From NCBI RefSeq assembly GCF_020622345.1, contig NZ_JACNMO010000005.1, forward strand, positions 124,001-188,000: a stretch of DNA of 64,000 bases, in the 5' to 3' direction. Below are positions 7,504 to 16,015 of the stretch, piece by piece; the stretch's first letter is position 1; every line of letters begins with the position of its first letter. Source of the DNA: Roseobacter weihaiensis. GTDB lineage: Bacteria; Pseudomonadota; Alphaproteobacteria; Rhodobacterales; Rhodobacteraceae. A program made the position numbers and the translations under genes. Below the pieces are notes generated by a model that was not told where the DNA came from, did not search any database, and saw only the letters and a program-made list of their open reading frames with translations.

Positions 7504-7749
7504 CTACCGGCTCAAGGGCCCATCTCGTTTCCGAGCGTCTTCGAACGCCCCTTTCCCCTTCTCGGCCCAAACTTCTCGCGCATGATCGCCTTGGTCGCTT
7601 TGCAGTTTGTCGGCTATCCAGAGCAGTGCGCCGTAGATCAGGGCGCGGTCGTCACCGGTGAGCTCCACGACGCGCGACTTGACGAGAAGGCCTCCAAGTT
7701 CGATCAGATGCCGTGTGCGCTTGCGGCGTTCGACCTGCCAATTGCGCAT
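7504..7749 (-). CDS. traD: Conjugal transfer protein TraD (Ti-plasmid type)
   Basis: 81 residues, a small basic protein with the stretch KRTRHLIELGGLLVKSRVVEL and a later LLWIADKL, characteristic of the short TraD proteins encoded with traC and traA on Agrobacterium Ti and related plasmids. It follows traC with one base between the genes and is convergent with the integrase. The family acts as an accessory mobilization factor; the exact mechanism is not established. The traG coupling-protein gene that normally follows is absent. Confidence 0.82.
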   Translation of the reverse strand: MRNWQVERRKRTRHLIELGGLLVKSRVVELTGDDRALIYGALLWIADKLQSDQGDHAREVWAEKGKGAFEDARKRDGPLSR

Positions 7750-7750
7750 A

Positions 7751-8089
7751 TCACGCCGCGCCTTTGTCGCCTGATGCCGGTTGCGTGCCGCTCGGTTGCG
7801 CCGGAGTGCTTTTCGCGTTGCGGTCAGCCGTTTTCTGAGATCGCCGCGACCGGCGCTGAAAGAACGCGGCCCCGCGTTTTGCCCATGCCTCCCTTTTGCC
7901 GGTGTCTGTGGTCTCGGCCAGCACGATCAGTGCGCCCGCCAGTTCGTCGGCGCTGAACGCATCGGCCCCGGTGGCAATCACCAGCTCGCCAAGCTGCTGC
8001 ACCTTGCGGGACTTCAGCTCTTTCGCCTTCGCTTCCAGTCCTTTCAGTTCCGCATCATAATCCCGTGGTTTGCGCATTCCTGCCTCCAT
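7751..8089 (-). CDS. traC: Conjugal transfer protein TraC (Ti-plasmid type)
   Basis: 112 residues. The N-terminal part is a charged, probably coiled-coil segment (MRKPRDYDAELKGLEAKAKELKSRK, counting from Met5) followed by VQQLGELVIATGADA and KREAWAKRGAAFF, the hallmark of small relaxosome-associated TraC proteins that accompany Ti-type TraA. A Ser/Pro/Gln-rich tail follows. It is divergent from traA across a 160-base region holding the oriT-like sequence, the same arrangement as on Ti plasmids. The start could be Met1 (8089) or Met5 (8077). Confidence 0.82.
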   Translation of the reverse strand: MEAGMRKPRDYDAELKGLEAKAKELKSRKVQQLGELVIATGADAFSADELAGALIVLAETTDTGKREAWAKRGAAFFQRRSRRSQKTADRNAKSTPAQPSGTQPASGDKGAA

Positions 8090-8187
8090 AACCTGTTGAT
8101 GCAGCGAGGATAGCGGGGCATGTTTCAGAAGGCAGGAGAGTCGTCAGGACGGCTGGGGACGCACCGGTCCATCCCGAGATTTTATTG

Positions 8188-8225
8188 AGGGAGGGCGCGC
8201 TTATACGTCGTTCCGACGTGGGCGT
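8188..8225. other. oriT: Probable origin of transfer (oriT) with nic-like core
   Basis: Read on the minus strand, TAAGCGCGCCCTCCC (about 8188-8202) differs by one base from the RSF1010/R1162-type MOBQ nic core TAAGTGCGCCCTCCC as I remember it. Next to it, 8205-8219 is a perfect 6-bp inverted repeat ACGTCGTTCCGACGT. The position between divergent traC and traA is where Ti-type oriT sites lie. Confidence 0.7.
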
Positions 8226-8249
8226 TCTTGTGTAGATGATTGCGCCATC

Positions 8250-11231
8250 ATGGCAATCTATCATCTCCACGTGAAGGTCATCGGGCGCGCAGCTGGTTCC
8301 AGCGCGGTGGCGTCCGCTGCCTACCGCGCAGCATCGCGGTTGCGCGACGAGCGGCTGGACCGTCCCCGTGACTTCACGGCCAAGCGCGGTGTCGTGCATT
8401 CCGAGGTGCTGCTTCCGGAAACCGCGCCCGAGGTCTGGTCTGACCGCGAACAGCTCTGGAACGCCGTCGAGGCGGTCGAGGTCAGGCGCGATGCGCAGCT
8501 GGCCAGGGAGGTAGAGTTCGCCATTCCGCGCGAGATGAATCAGGCAGAGGGCATCGCGCTCGCCCGCGACTTCGTGCAGTCGGAGTTCGTGGATCGCGGT
8601 ATGATCGCCGATCTCAATGTGCATTGGGACAGGGGTGCGGATGGCCTGCCCAAACCCCATGCCCATGTCATGCTGACGATGCGGTCCGTCGATGAAGATG
8701 GGTTTGGCAAAAAGGTGCGCGACTGGAACAGCACCGGGATGGTCGGGCGTTGGAGGGAACGCTGGGCGACGCTTGCCAACGAGCGGTTGGCTGAACTCGA
8801 CATCGACGCACGCATCGATCACAGGAGTCTGGAAGACCAAGGCATCGCGCTGGAGCCGCAAAGCCAGATCGGCGCGCCCGCGCAGCGTATCGCGGGCGAA
8901 GGGAGCCCTGCCGACCGGACCGAACTGCATCGTGAGATCGCACGCGACAACGGAGCGAGTATCATCGCGGAACCTTCGCTTGCACTGGACGCGATTACCC
9001 ATCAGCAATCGACCTTCACGCAGCGCGACATGGCACGCTTCGCACATCGGCACAGCGATGGGATCGATCAGTTCAACGCGGTGAACAACGCAATCCGAAG
9101 CGCGCCCGATCTGGTTGGGCTTGGCCAGGATGGGTGCGGCGAGGACCGTTTCACCACCCGCACGATGATCGAGGCCGAACAGCGCCTGCATCGGGCCGCC
9201 AAAGTCTTGGCCGAGAAGCAACATCATGAAGTGCGGGATGCGGATCGCGAAGCAGCCTTGGCGCGTGCGGAAGCGCGCGGTCTGGTTCTATCGCGCGAGC
9301 AGGCCGATGCACTGTCGCAAGTAACCACCGGGCGCGATCTTGGCATTGTCGTCGGCCATGCCGGGACGGGAAAGAGCGCGATGTTGGGCGTAGCGCGAGA
9401 GGCCTGGGAGGCGGCGGGGTATCGGGTACGCGGCGCGGCGCTCTCCGGTATCGCGGCAGACGGTCTTGAGGGTGGATCGGGCATCGCGTCGCGCACCATC
9501 GCCAGCCTGGAACACGGTTGCGCGAACGACCGCGATCACCTCACCGCGCGCGATGTGCTGGTTATCGACGAGGCGGGCATGGTCGGCACGCGGCAGTTGG
9601 AACGCGTGCTGTCACATGCCGCAGACGCGGGGGCCAAGGTCGTACTGGTCGGCGATCCGCAACAGCTGCAATCCATCGAGGCGGGCGCAGCCTTCCGGTC
9701 GCTCCACGAGCGTCACGGTGGCGCGGAGATCGGTGAGGTGCGTCGCCAGCGCACGGACTGGCAGCGTGACGCCACCCGCGATCTGGCGACCGGTCGAACC
9801 GGGGCGGCGATCCAGGCCTATGAGGCACAAGGCATGGTGCATTCCGCCGAGACACGTGAGCAGGCGCGCGCCGACCTGATCGACCGCTGGGACCGCGACC
9901 GGCAGGCGGCCCCGGATCAGAGCCGGGTCATCCTGACCCACACCAACGCCGAAGTGTACGCCTTGAATGATTTGGCACGGGAGCGGAAACGCGCGGCGGG
10001 CGATCTGGGAGAAGACGTCTCCTTGACGGTCGAGCGCGGTGACCGTCTCTTTGCCAGCGGCGATCGGGTGATGTTCCTGCAGAACGACCGCGGCCTTGGC
10101 GTAAAGAACGGCACGCTCGGGACCATCCATGAGGCCAACACACAGTCCCTGTCCGTTCATACCGATGATGGGCGCTCCATCGCCTTCGACCTCAAGGACT
10201 ACGACCGCCTCGACCACGGCTATGCCGCGACCATCCACAAGGCCCAGGGCATGACGGTGGACCGCACCCATGTTCTCGCGACGCCGGGCCTCGACGCCCA
10301 TGGCAGCTATGTCGCCCTGTCGCGGCATCGGGACGGACTAAACCTGTACTACGGTCGCGACGACTTCGCCTCGCAGGATCGCCTGATCCGCACCCTGTCG
10401 CGCGACCGGGCCAAGGATATGGCGCTCGACTACGCCGACACCAATCCGGCGCTGGCTTATGCCGAGCGGCGCGGGATCACGTTCCGGGAGCGTGTTATCG
10501 AGGTCCTGCGCAAGGTGGTGCCCGAGAGACTCCGCGATAGGATTGATGGGTCGCGCCCTGCCAAAGACGGCGCGCTTGGCTCGGATGGCGCGCAGAGGCC
10601 GGGAAGGGAAGAGGCAAGAAAGGATATCCGTCCCAGCGCGGATACGCTGCAGAAAGCCGTGGCGTATGACCCGGAAGCGGCAATGCGAAAAGCCCGCACC
10701 GAAGCCCTCAAACGCCATGCGCGCGCGGTGGATGCGATCTTCACGGCTCAGGAGAGGGGGAACTCGGGCACGCCTGACCAGTTGCGCGACCTCGCCGAGT
10801 CTCGCGCGTCCTTCGAAGAGGTCCGGCCTGACGGCTGGCGCGATGCCGAAGCAGCCTATGCCAAGGACCCGTCCCTTGCCCGCGAGGCCGGATCGGGCCA
10901 AGCCAACCGCGCTATCCGTGCGCTTCAACTTGAGACGCAGTTGCGCACCTCTCCAGAGCGCCGGGCCGCGCAGTTCGTGGAGCGCTGGCAGCACCTTGAT
11001 CGGACCAGCCTGTCGCACTACCGGTCGGGCACGATGTCCGATTACCGGTCGACACGCGCGGAGATGGGCGAGATGGCCAAGAGCCTGCAGCGCGATCCGC
11101 AACTGGAATCTCTGCTTGCCAACCGCAAGGCCGAGCTGGGCATCCGGATGGACTCGGGTCGCCGACTCGGTGCGGAGTTGGCTTATTGTCACGGCATCGA
11201 CATCACCCGGGGACGCGGTCTCGGTCTCTGA
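8250..11231 (+). CDS. traA: Ti-type conjugative relaxase/helicase TraA
   Basis: 993 residues. Residues 1-220 are a MobA/MobL (MOBQ) relaxase: HLHVKVIGR at the start, the AAYRAASR motif with candidate catalytic Tyr25, and the histidine motif HWD...PKPHAHV (His125, His137, His139). A RecD-like helicase follows, with Walker A at 369-376 (GHAGTGKS), a VLVIDEAGM Walker B and the late motifs TIHKAQGMT and YVALSRHRDGL. The C-terminal 250 residues are less conserved. It nicks and unwinds DNA at oriT for mobilization. Somewhat shorter than the roughly 1100 residues of Ti TraA but with no missing motif. The ORF is uninterrupted and its GC content is clearly higher than that of the cargo further right. 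Confidence 0.95.
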   Translation: MAIYHLHVKVIGRAAGSSAVASAAYRAASRLRDERLDRPRDFTAKRGVVHSEVLLPETAPEVWSDREQLWNAVEAVEVRRDAQLAREVEFAIPREMNQAEGIALARDFVQSEFVDRGMIADLNVHWDRGADGLPKPHAHVMLTMRSVDEDGFGKKVRDWNSTGMVGRWRERWATLANERLAELDIDARIDHRSLEDQGIALEPQSQIGAPAQRIAGEGSPADRTELHREIARDNGASIIAEPSLALDAITHQQSTFTQRDMARFAHRHSDGIDQFNAVNNAIRSAPDLVGLGQDGCGEDRFTTRTMIEAEQRLHRAAKVLAEKQHHEVRDADREAALARAEARGLVLSREQADALSQVTTGRDLGIVVGHAGTGKSAMLGVAREAWEAAGYRVRGAALSGIAADGLEGGSGIASRTIASLEHGCANDRDHLTARDVLVIDEAGMVGTRQLERVLSHAADAGAKVVLVGDPQQLQSIEAGAAFRSLHERHGGAEIGEVRRQRTDWQRDATRDLATGRTGAAIQAYEAQGMVHSAETREQARADLIDRWDRDRQAAPDQSRVILTHTNAEVYALNDLARERKRAAGDLGEDVSLTVERGDRLFASGDRVMFLQNDRGLGVKNGTLGTIHEANTQSLSVHTDDGRSIAFDLKDYDRLDHGYAATIHKAQGMTVDRTHVLATPGLDAHGSYVALSRHRDGLNLYYGRDDFASQDRLIRTLSRDRAKDMALDYADTNPALAYAERRGITFRERVIEVLRKVVPERLRDRIDGSRPAKDGALGSDGAQRPGREEARKDIRPSADTLQKAVAYDPEAAMRKARTEALKRHARAVDAIFTAQERGNSGTPDQLRDLAESRASFEEVRPDGWRDAEAAYAKDPSLAREAGSGQANRAIRALQLETQLRTSPERRAAQFVERWQHLDRTSLSHYRSGTMSDYRSTRAEMGEMAKSLQRDPQLESLLANRKAELGIRMDSGRRLGAELAYCHGIDITRGRGLGL

Positions 11232-11361
11232 CACATATCCGATCTGCCGCCCATTCCACGCCCTGCTGCGACGATGGGCCGAACGGTCTTGCGCAGTCAA
11301 CGTGGCGTGGGCTGATTGGTTCAGAATTACCCAGAAACAACCAGCAGGAGGCATTAAACCC

Positions 11362-11568
11362 ATGTCCAACCCAGACCGTATCATCCGCCTGAACACAGTC
11401 CTGGACCGAACCGGCTTGTCCCGGTCCACCATCTATCGCAAGATCGCAGAAGGCACCTTCCCGGCCCAACTCAGGATCAGCATCCACGGTGCAGGATGGC
11501 GGGAGTCCGATGTAAACCGATGGGTTGAAAACCCAGTAGGCTGGCAATTGGAGCGAGAGGAACGCTGA
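11362..11568 (+). CDS. AlpA-family DNA-binding regulator
   Basis: 68 residues with the compact winged-helix pattern of AlpA/excisionase-like proteins: IIRLNTVLDRTGLSRSTIYRKIAEGTFP (helix-turn-helix), then a GWRESDVNRWV stretch. AlpA of P4-like elements activates integrase or excision functions; control of excision of this element is inferred from context. AGGAGG is placed 10 bases before the ATG. The long open frame running into this gene from 10459 is an out-of-phase shadow of traA. Confidence 0.85.
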   Translation: MSNPDRIIRLNTVLDRTGLSRSTIYRKIAEGTFPAQLRISIHGAGWRESDVNRWVENPVGWQLEREER

Positions 11569-11973
11569 CAGCCGCGAGGGTTTTGCAGTGTTGCCGGGTT
11601 GCCTCGCGTATCAGCCAGGCGATGTCTGGCGAAGAACAGGCCGCAAGACGAAGCTGTTGCTTGCCGTGGTGAGGGCAACCGGCTCCAACAGCCAATAGCG
11701 GTCACTCGATCAGGTGCTCGCATGCTGCGGTGCGGCCCCTTATTGTGATCTTTAGCGGCAACTGCAAAACCAACTGGTGAGCGAATTCACAGTTCGCGGG
11801 ACGGAGCGGCCTTATGCACCTGCAGCTATTGCTGACGCAGCATTTTTTCGCAGTTGCTGCTGTTTCTATGCTGGGATGCAGTCTGCGTCGTGGAAGCGGT
11901 CGTTTAAAGTTACAATCTCGGAGGGTATCCATACCTTCGTTTGCGTTCCAGGCCTGGTCGTCAGGACACGAAA
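11569..11973. other. Intergenic region of the island without a gene
   Basis: About 400 bases between the AlpA-like gene and the convergent methyltransferase gene. Short open frames lack ribosome binding sites and family character. A phrase GACGCAGCAT near 11838 also occurs near 17153 in the other empty stretch of the island, suggesting shared degenerate repeat remnants. Confidence 0.4.
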
Positions 11974-12615
11974 CTAGGGAAGCTTCTTTGCAACCATAAA
12001 ATAGCTAGATGCACCCTTGAAAATTGCCTCAGTCTTAATGACCTGCAACCTTTCATCATCCATCAGATCGTCCAAATCTGCACTCTTGAGTTGTCGGATG
12101 GGGATCGGGATAACCCCCAACTTTAACAACGCTCTGACCAGCAGAATTTGCAGTGAAACCAAGGTTGACTTTTTTCCGCCCAAGCAAGGTGTGACAGCAA
12201 TAAACAACCCGCCGGGCTTCAGCAATTCAACCGTTCTTTGCACAACACTTTCCGGATCAGGCACTGTGTGCAGCATGTTGAATGCTAACACCACATCGAA
12301 TGAACCATTCTGGAACGCCTCATCGACGATGTCAGCTTGTTCGAAATCAACGTTCACGACGCCAGCTGTTGCGGCCTTTCCCTTTGCGATTTCGATCATC
12401 GCAGTTGAAATATCAATCGCGCGGACGCTCTTGACCAAGCCGGAAATCTCGCAGGCGGTCGTACCTGTTCCACATCCGTAGTCCAACACAATGTCGGTAT
12501 CATTCAGATATCTTTTTGTGTTTTCGCGGCTGCGACTATGAATAAACTCAAATTTCTCTTCAGTGTTGTCATAGTTGCTAGCGGCTTGGTCCCAAAACTT
12601 TTCCGATTTGCTCAT
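11974..12615 (-). CDS. Class I SAM-dependent methyltransferase
   Basis: 213 residues. A Methyltransf_11/25-type Rossmann domain occupies about residues 40-145: motif I is VLDYGCGTGTTA, an acidic motif II follows in VRAIDIST, and there is an FDVVLAFNMLHTV post motif and the LKPGGLF turn. A C-terminal part (VIPIPIRQLKSADLDDLMDDERL) should carry the acceptor-binding elements. Substrate unknown. It stands last in a leftward run of five cargo genes (methyltransferase, DUF2306, DUF6326, MFS exporter, this gene) headed by a divergent LysR regulator, suggesting modification of a small molecule that is also exported. Confidence 0.88.
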   Translation of the reverse strand: MSKSEKFWDQAASNYDNTEEKFEFIHSRSRENTKRYLNDTDIVLDYGCGTGTTACEISGLVKSVRAIDISTAMIEIAKGKAATAGVVNVDFEQADIVDEAFQNGSFDVVLAFNMLHTVPDPESVVQRTVELLKPGGLFIAVTPCLGGKKSTLVSLQILLVRALLKLGVIPIPIRQLKSADLDDLMDDERLQVIKTEAIFKGASSYFMVAKKLP

Positions 12616-12685
12616 TCTGTCTTTCCTGTATTTTCAACGTGATCGTGCAGCGCATCGTCGCAATCGTGAGGACGGCATCAATGCC

Positions 12686-13960
12686 TTAATGCGCCTTCTT
12701 ACTTGCTTGGCAGCCCGTTGTTGCGGGGCCCGGTTTGATGGTCACAATCAGTAGCAACAAAGCTATCCCTCCCAGACCAGCGGCCAGCAAAAATGGTGCC
12801 CCGGAGTGCCAAGTGTTTGCCGATCCCCCGTTTGACAATTGAGAGGCAAAAAGTTGGGTCATCATTGGGAACGAAATCAAAGACGCTAAAGCGCCAAGGC
12901 TTGCAAACCTTCCTTGCAACTCGCCCTGCCGATCAGGATCGACTTGCGCTGAGGTTTGGCCAACAATCGTAATGCCAACAATCGCTCTGAACGCGAAAAC
13001 TGGCAGGAGCATCAATGCGAACAACCCTGATTGCAGCCAAACAAGTGTTAGGAAACCTGCAATTCCAAGCAGCAGCCCCAACGCAGCCACATTCAGGTTG
13101 CCTATTCGCTTGGCGACCGGTCCCAAAATCACGGCCTGTGTCAGCACAAAGCATATACCAATGATACTGAAGGAAAGACCAATCGTGGTGCTGTTCCATC
13201 CGTATCGCGCGGCACCGAAGTACGCCCAAACTGCCGAAAAGGCAAAACCTGCTAAAGCATCAAAAAAGTACACCGCGAGCAGTGCCAACGACACCCCTTG
13301 CAATGGTGACAGCAAAGGACCAAGCGGATTGATGATCTTCCAGGTTATTGGCCGTCTGTTCTCGCCAGGCAGCGACTCTTGTACAAAGAGTATCGTTCCC
13401 ACCAAAGTCAACAATGACAAAGCCGAGGCTGCGTAAAATGGAGCACGGGGTCCGTAGGTGCCCAATAGTCCGCCGATGAATGGCCCCATGACAAAGCCGA
13501 TTCCGGCTGCCGCACCCACGTAGCCGAAGAACTTGGTGCGGTCTTCCTTGGACGAGCGATCAGCCAAGTATGCATTGGCAACTGAAAACGTCGCCGAACT
13601 GGCCCCGGACAACATTCGGCCAAGGAAAATCACCCAAAGGTAAGGTGCCATTGTCATCATGAGATAGTCCGCCGAAGCGAGTGCCAATGAGCCCAGCAAG
13701 ATCGGACGGCGGCCGTATCTGTCGGACAACGCGCCCAAGATCGGACTGAAAACAAACTGCATCGCCGCAAAAACCAATGAAAGGTATCCGCCAATCGCCG
13801 CAGCTCTGGCAATTGACCCACCTTGAAACCCGGCAAGTAGCTCTGGCATGACTGGCATAATGAGGCCGAGACCCATCGTGTTCAGGATAGCGATTGTGCA
13901 GATTACAGCCGTTGCTCGGTCAAATCCCATAGGCATATTGTTCTCCGGTTCTTCGAACAA
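12686..13960 (-). CDS. MFS efflux transporter, TetA-like
   Basis: 424 residues with twelve hydrophobic segments. Motif A is exact for drug/proton antiporters: GALSDRYGRRPILLGS after helix 2, and an early NTMGLGLIMPVMPELL is typical of the TetA/TCR-like branch. A VMGPFIGGLLG antiporter-type motif C follows in helix 5. Probably a proton-driven exporter in the inner membrane; the substrate is not predictable. Starts at Met1, Met9 or Met11 are all possible. It sits between DUF6326 and a methyltransferase gene on the same strand, 70 bases from the latter. Confidence 0.88.
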   Translation of the reverse strand: MFEEPENNMPMGFDRATAVICTIAILNTMGLGLIMPVMPELLAGFQGGSIARAAAIGGYLSLVFAAMQFVFSPILGALSDRYGRRPILLGSLALASADYLMMTMAPYLWVIFLGRMLSGASSATFSVANAYLADRSSKEDRTKFFGYVGAAAGIGFVMGPFIGGLLGTYGPRAPFYAASALSLLTLVGTILFVQESLPGENRRPITWKIINPLGPLLSPLQGVSLALLAVYFFDALAGFAFSAVWAYFGAARYGWNSTTIGLSFSIIGICFVLTQAVILGPVAKRIGNLNVAALGLLLGIAGFLTLVWLQSGLFALMLLPVFAFRAIVGITIVGQTSAQVDPDRQGELQGRFASLGALASLISFPMMTQLFASQLSNGGSANTWHSGAPFLLAAGLGGIALLLLIVTIKPGPATTGCQASKKAH

Positions 13961-14018
13961 TTCTTGCCCGTAAGTTTTCTAGAAATGTTATTGAACCAAG
14001 CGGTCAGGCGCCGCGCAT

Positions 14019-14447
14019 TTAAGATGTTATTACATCTGTCCGCTCAGGTGCTTGCCACTGCCAAGCGATCCCGATGATGGCGATTAGGGCGATCAACTGA
14101 ATACCCATGAAAAAGACGTTGTCGAGGTCGGGCTTGAGGTTCATCGTCACGATCATGGTCATCGTCAAAGGGCCCACCACAATGTTCGCCTTTCGATTTA
14201 TCCCATGAGGCAACAGCAATGCGAGGATTGTCATCAAGATCGGGATCTCTATCATGAGCCACCCTAGCAGCATCAACACTTCCGTGACGACGACCCCGTC
14301 AATTGTGCCGGACATCATCTGTTCCAACATGCCGGGGCGGATCAACTCATGGATATCGCGTGCAAAGAAATTCAGAATAATGAAGATCCACAGGACCGAC
14401 AAAAGGATACGGGGATTGGCAATATTGTACGTCATTTCAAGTCTCAT
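14019..14447 (-). CDS. Small four-helix membrane protein, DUF6326-like
   Basis: 142 residues with four predicted membrane helices and short loops. The RDIHELIRPGMLEQMM loop after helix 1 and the hydrophobic VTEVLMLLGWLMIEIPILMT segment fit the small membrane-protein family DUF6326 (family call from memory). Function unknown. The start overlaps the end of the upstream DUF2306 gene by about ten bases, so the two are probably co-translated. Confidence 0.7.
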   Translation of the reverse strand: MRLEMTYNIANPRILLSVLWIFIILNFFARDIHELIRPGMLEQMMSGTIDGVVVTEVLMLLGWLMIEIPILMTILALLLPHGINRKANIVVGPLTMTMIVTMNLKPDLDNVFFMGIQLIALIAIIGIAWQWQAPERTDVITS

Positions 14448-15165
14448 TTCTTGGTGTGGAAGGCCGGATAGAAGGTTTTGAAAGATGTTTTTGCCGACAC
14501 TTTGGCGGCCTCAGCATTGCGCGTATGAAGATTTCTGCGGCCAGCAGATTGAGCACCCATGCGAAGATCATCAGCCCATCGCGCAAAGGTCCCATGGCTT
14601 CGGAGCCGGCAACAATGATCCAAGCAATACCCAAAACGGTTTGGGTCGAAGCACCTTGACCGATGGCATAAGCCCGCATCAACGACGCGCTGTGTTGGAA
14701 AACGTTGCGGGATTTGATTGCGATCACCGCCCAGATAATGAGTGCAATCATTGCTGTGCCCAACAACATCCGCACCCAATAAAGGGGAGCCCCCTGAAGC
14801 ACTTCGGGAAAAGCATAAAAATGCGTCATCCAAAGGCCAGTGAGCGCAGAAACACATCCCGCCGCCGCGCCCACCCGACCGATGGCGCGATGCGCTGCGG
14901 GACGTTGGCGGCGCAGACTCGGCAAGAACTGGAACGCGCCGAGCACGCAAAACAGACTGCTGCCAAGGATGTGGAGAATGATGGGTGTTGGGGCAAGTAA
15001 TGCCCGCGGATTCTCTGGTGCGATCTGCGGCCCGCCTGCAAGCTCGAGAACACGTATCACCCCGCCAACGACCGGAATGAACGAATAGACCAAGATTACG
15101 ACAAGGACGACCCACTCGGATTTTCCCATGCGAAGTTTGGGAGTCTTTCGATTTGCAGTCATCAT
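14437..15165 (-). CDS. DUF2306-like predicted membrane protein
   Basis: 242 residues from the ATG at 15165, whose ATGA overlaps the stop of the upstream methyltransferase gene; a longer open frame begins at 15348 but that part overlaps the methyltransferase. Six to seven hydrophobic helices are visible. The HILGSSLFCVLGAFQFLPSLR and RPAAHRAIGRV stretches, with conserved His and Arg near the membrane face, fit DUF2306 proteins. Function unknown, possibly heme- or redox-linked given the helix histidines, but this is speculation. Confidence 0.75.
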   Translation of the reverse strand: MMTANRKTPKLRMGKSEWVVLVVILVYSFIPVVGGVIRVLELAGGPQIAPENPRALLAPTPIILHILGSSLFCVLGAFQFLPSLRRQRPAAHRAIGRVGAAAGCVSALTGLWMTHFYAFPEVLQGAPLYWVRMLLGTAMIALIIWAVIAIKSRNVFQHSASLMRAYAIGQGASTQTVLGIAWIIVAGSEAMGPLRDGLMIFAWVLNLLAAEIFIRAMLRPPKCRQKHLSKPSIRPSTPRNET

Positions 15166-15917
15166 TGTGGCCGCCGCGCCCAAAAGGCAGTGCTTGCGAA
15201 GCCAGCGGAGCTGAGCCGGACCGGTCTGTATCCGACATCGACAAGCTGGGATGCATTTAACCAGGCGATCCCCTCTTGTTCTGTGATCGCCCAAGTACGC
15301 CACAAAAGTTGGACGAGTGCGCCAAAAAGTGAGGGGCGCGTCACGCAAAGGAACACCATCCCACCCGGCTTTAGAACGCGAACCATCTCTGCAAGGGCAC
15401 GTTGCGGATCTGGCAGATGTTCAAGGACATGCGCGGCCATTACGACGTCAAAAGACTGATCCTCATAGGGCAATGACAAAACATCAGCCTGTTGAAGGTG
15501 TGGGTCCAGCCCGGCGTGCTGCATCACGCTCTTGGCCTGCATAAGCATTTCAGCAGAGGTATCAATTGCATGAAAGTCGGCCGGACCCTTCATGAGGCTA
15601 GCAAGCGCAATCGAAAGGCTCCCATTTCCGACGCCGCAATCAAGGATCCGCGCCTGAGGCTCAACCTGCATAAGATCTATGACAACCCGAGATGCCAAAA
15701 GGGGTTCGCAATATGCGGCATTCAATCGAAAACGACGCGCCGTCCGCGCCCATCTGCCTGAAGCCGCGTCGTAGCGACTGGCAAGGTCCGTGCTGGAGAG
15801 CACACGCCTGCTAATGACAACTTCCCAAGAGCCAAAACGACGAGAAGTCATGGGGATAGCCTGTTCCATCGCGGCATTGCGCGATGCGTTATGGCCATTC
15901 TTTCTTGGCGGCGTCAT
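15162..15917 (-). CDS. Class I SAM-dependent methyltransferase, ubiE/COQ5-like
   Basis: 251 residues at most. Residues before about 45 are probably not native, and a start at Met17 or Met23 (15869 or 15851) is plausible. The SAM domain shows motif I ILDCGVGNGSLSIAL, FHAIDTSAEML, then DVLSLPYEDQSFDVVMAAHVLEH and MVRVLKPGGMVFL, the classical Methyltransf_11 order. Target unknown. First gene of the leftward cargo operon, with its stop overlapping the DUF2306 start, and divergent from the LysR gene at 16016, which likely controls it. Confidence 0.85.
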   Translation of the reverse strand: MTPPRKNGHNASRNAAMEQAIPMTSRRFGSWEVVISRRVLSSTDLASRYDAASGRWARTARRFRLNAAYCEPLLASRVVIDLMQVEPQARILDCGVGNGSLSIALASLMKGPADFHAIDTSAEMLMQAKSVMQHAGLDPHLQQADVLSLPYEDQSFDVVMAAHVLEHLPDPQRALAEMVRVLKPGGMVFLCVTRPSLFGALVQLLWRTWAITEQEGIAWLNASQLVDVGYRPVRLSSAGFASTAFWARRPQ

Positions 15918-16015
15918 ATCTTTTTACCTGCTTAAACTTGATCGTTGGCAAAGATATAGAACGCAGCCTATCGATACGGAATTGCGTTTCTCTCTTGATC
16001 TGGTATACGAAAATA
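15918..16015. promoter_or_regulatory. Divergent promoter region of LysR gene and cargo operon
   Basis: A short region between a LysR-type regulator and the operon it faces, the classical location for LysR binding. CTATCGATACG near 15968 contains the palindrome TATCGATA and several T-N11-A arrangements are possible. No unique operator could be fixed. Confidence 0.4.

Noticed and set aside
14437-15348. 303-residue version of the DUF2306 protein
   Set aside because: The first 61 codons overlap the methyltransferase gene; the ATG at 15165 overlaps its stop in the usual coupled way.
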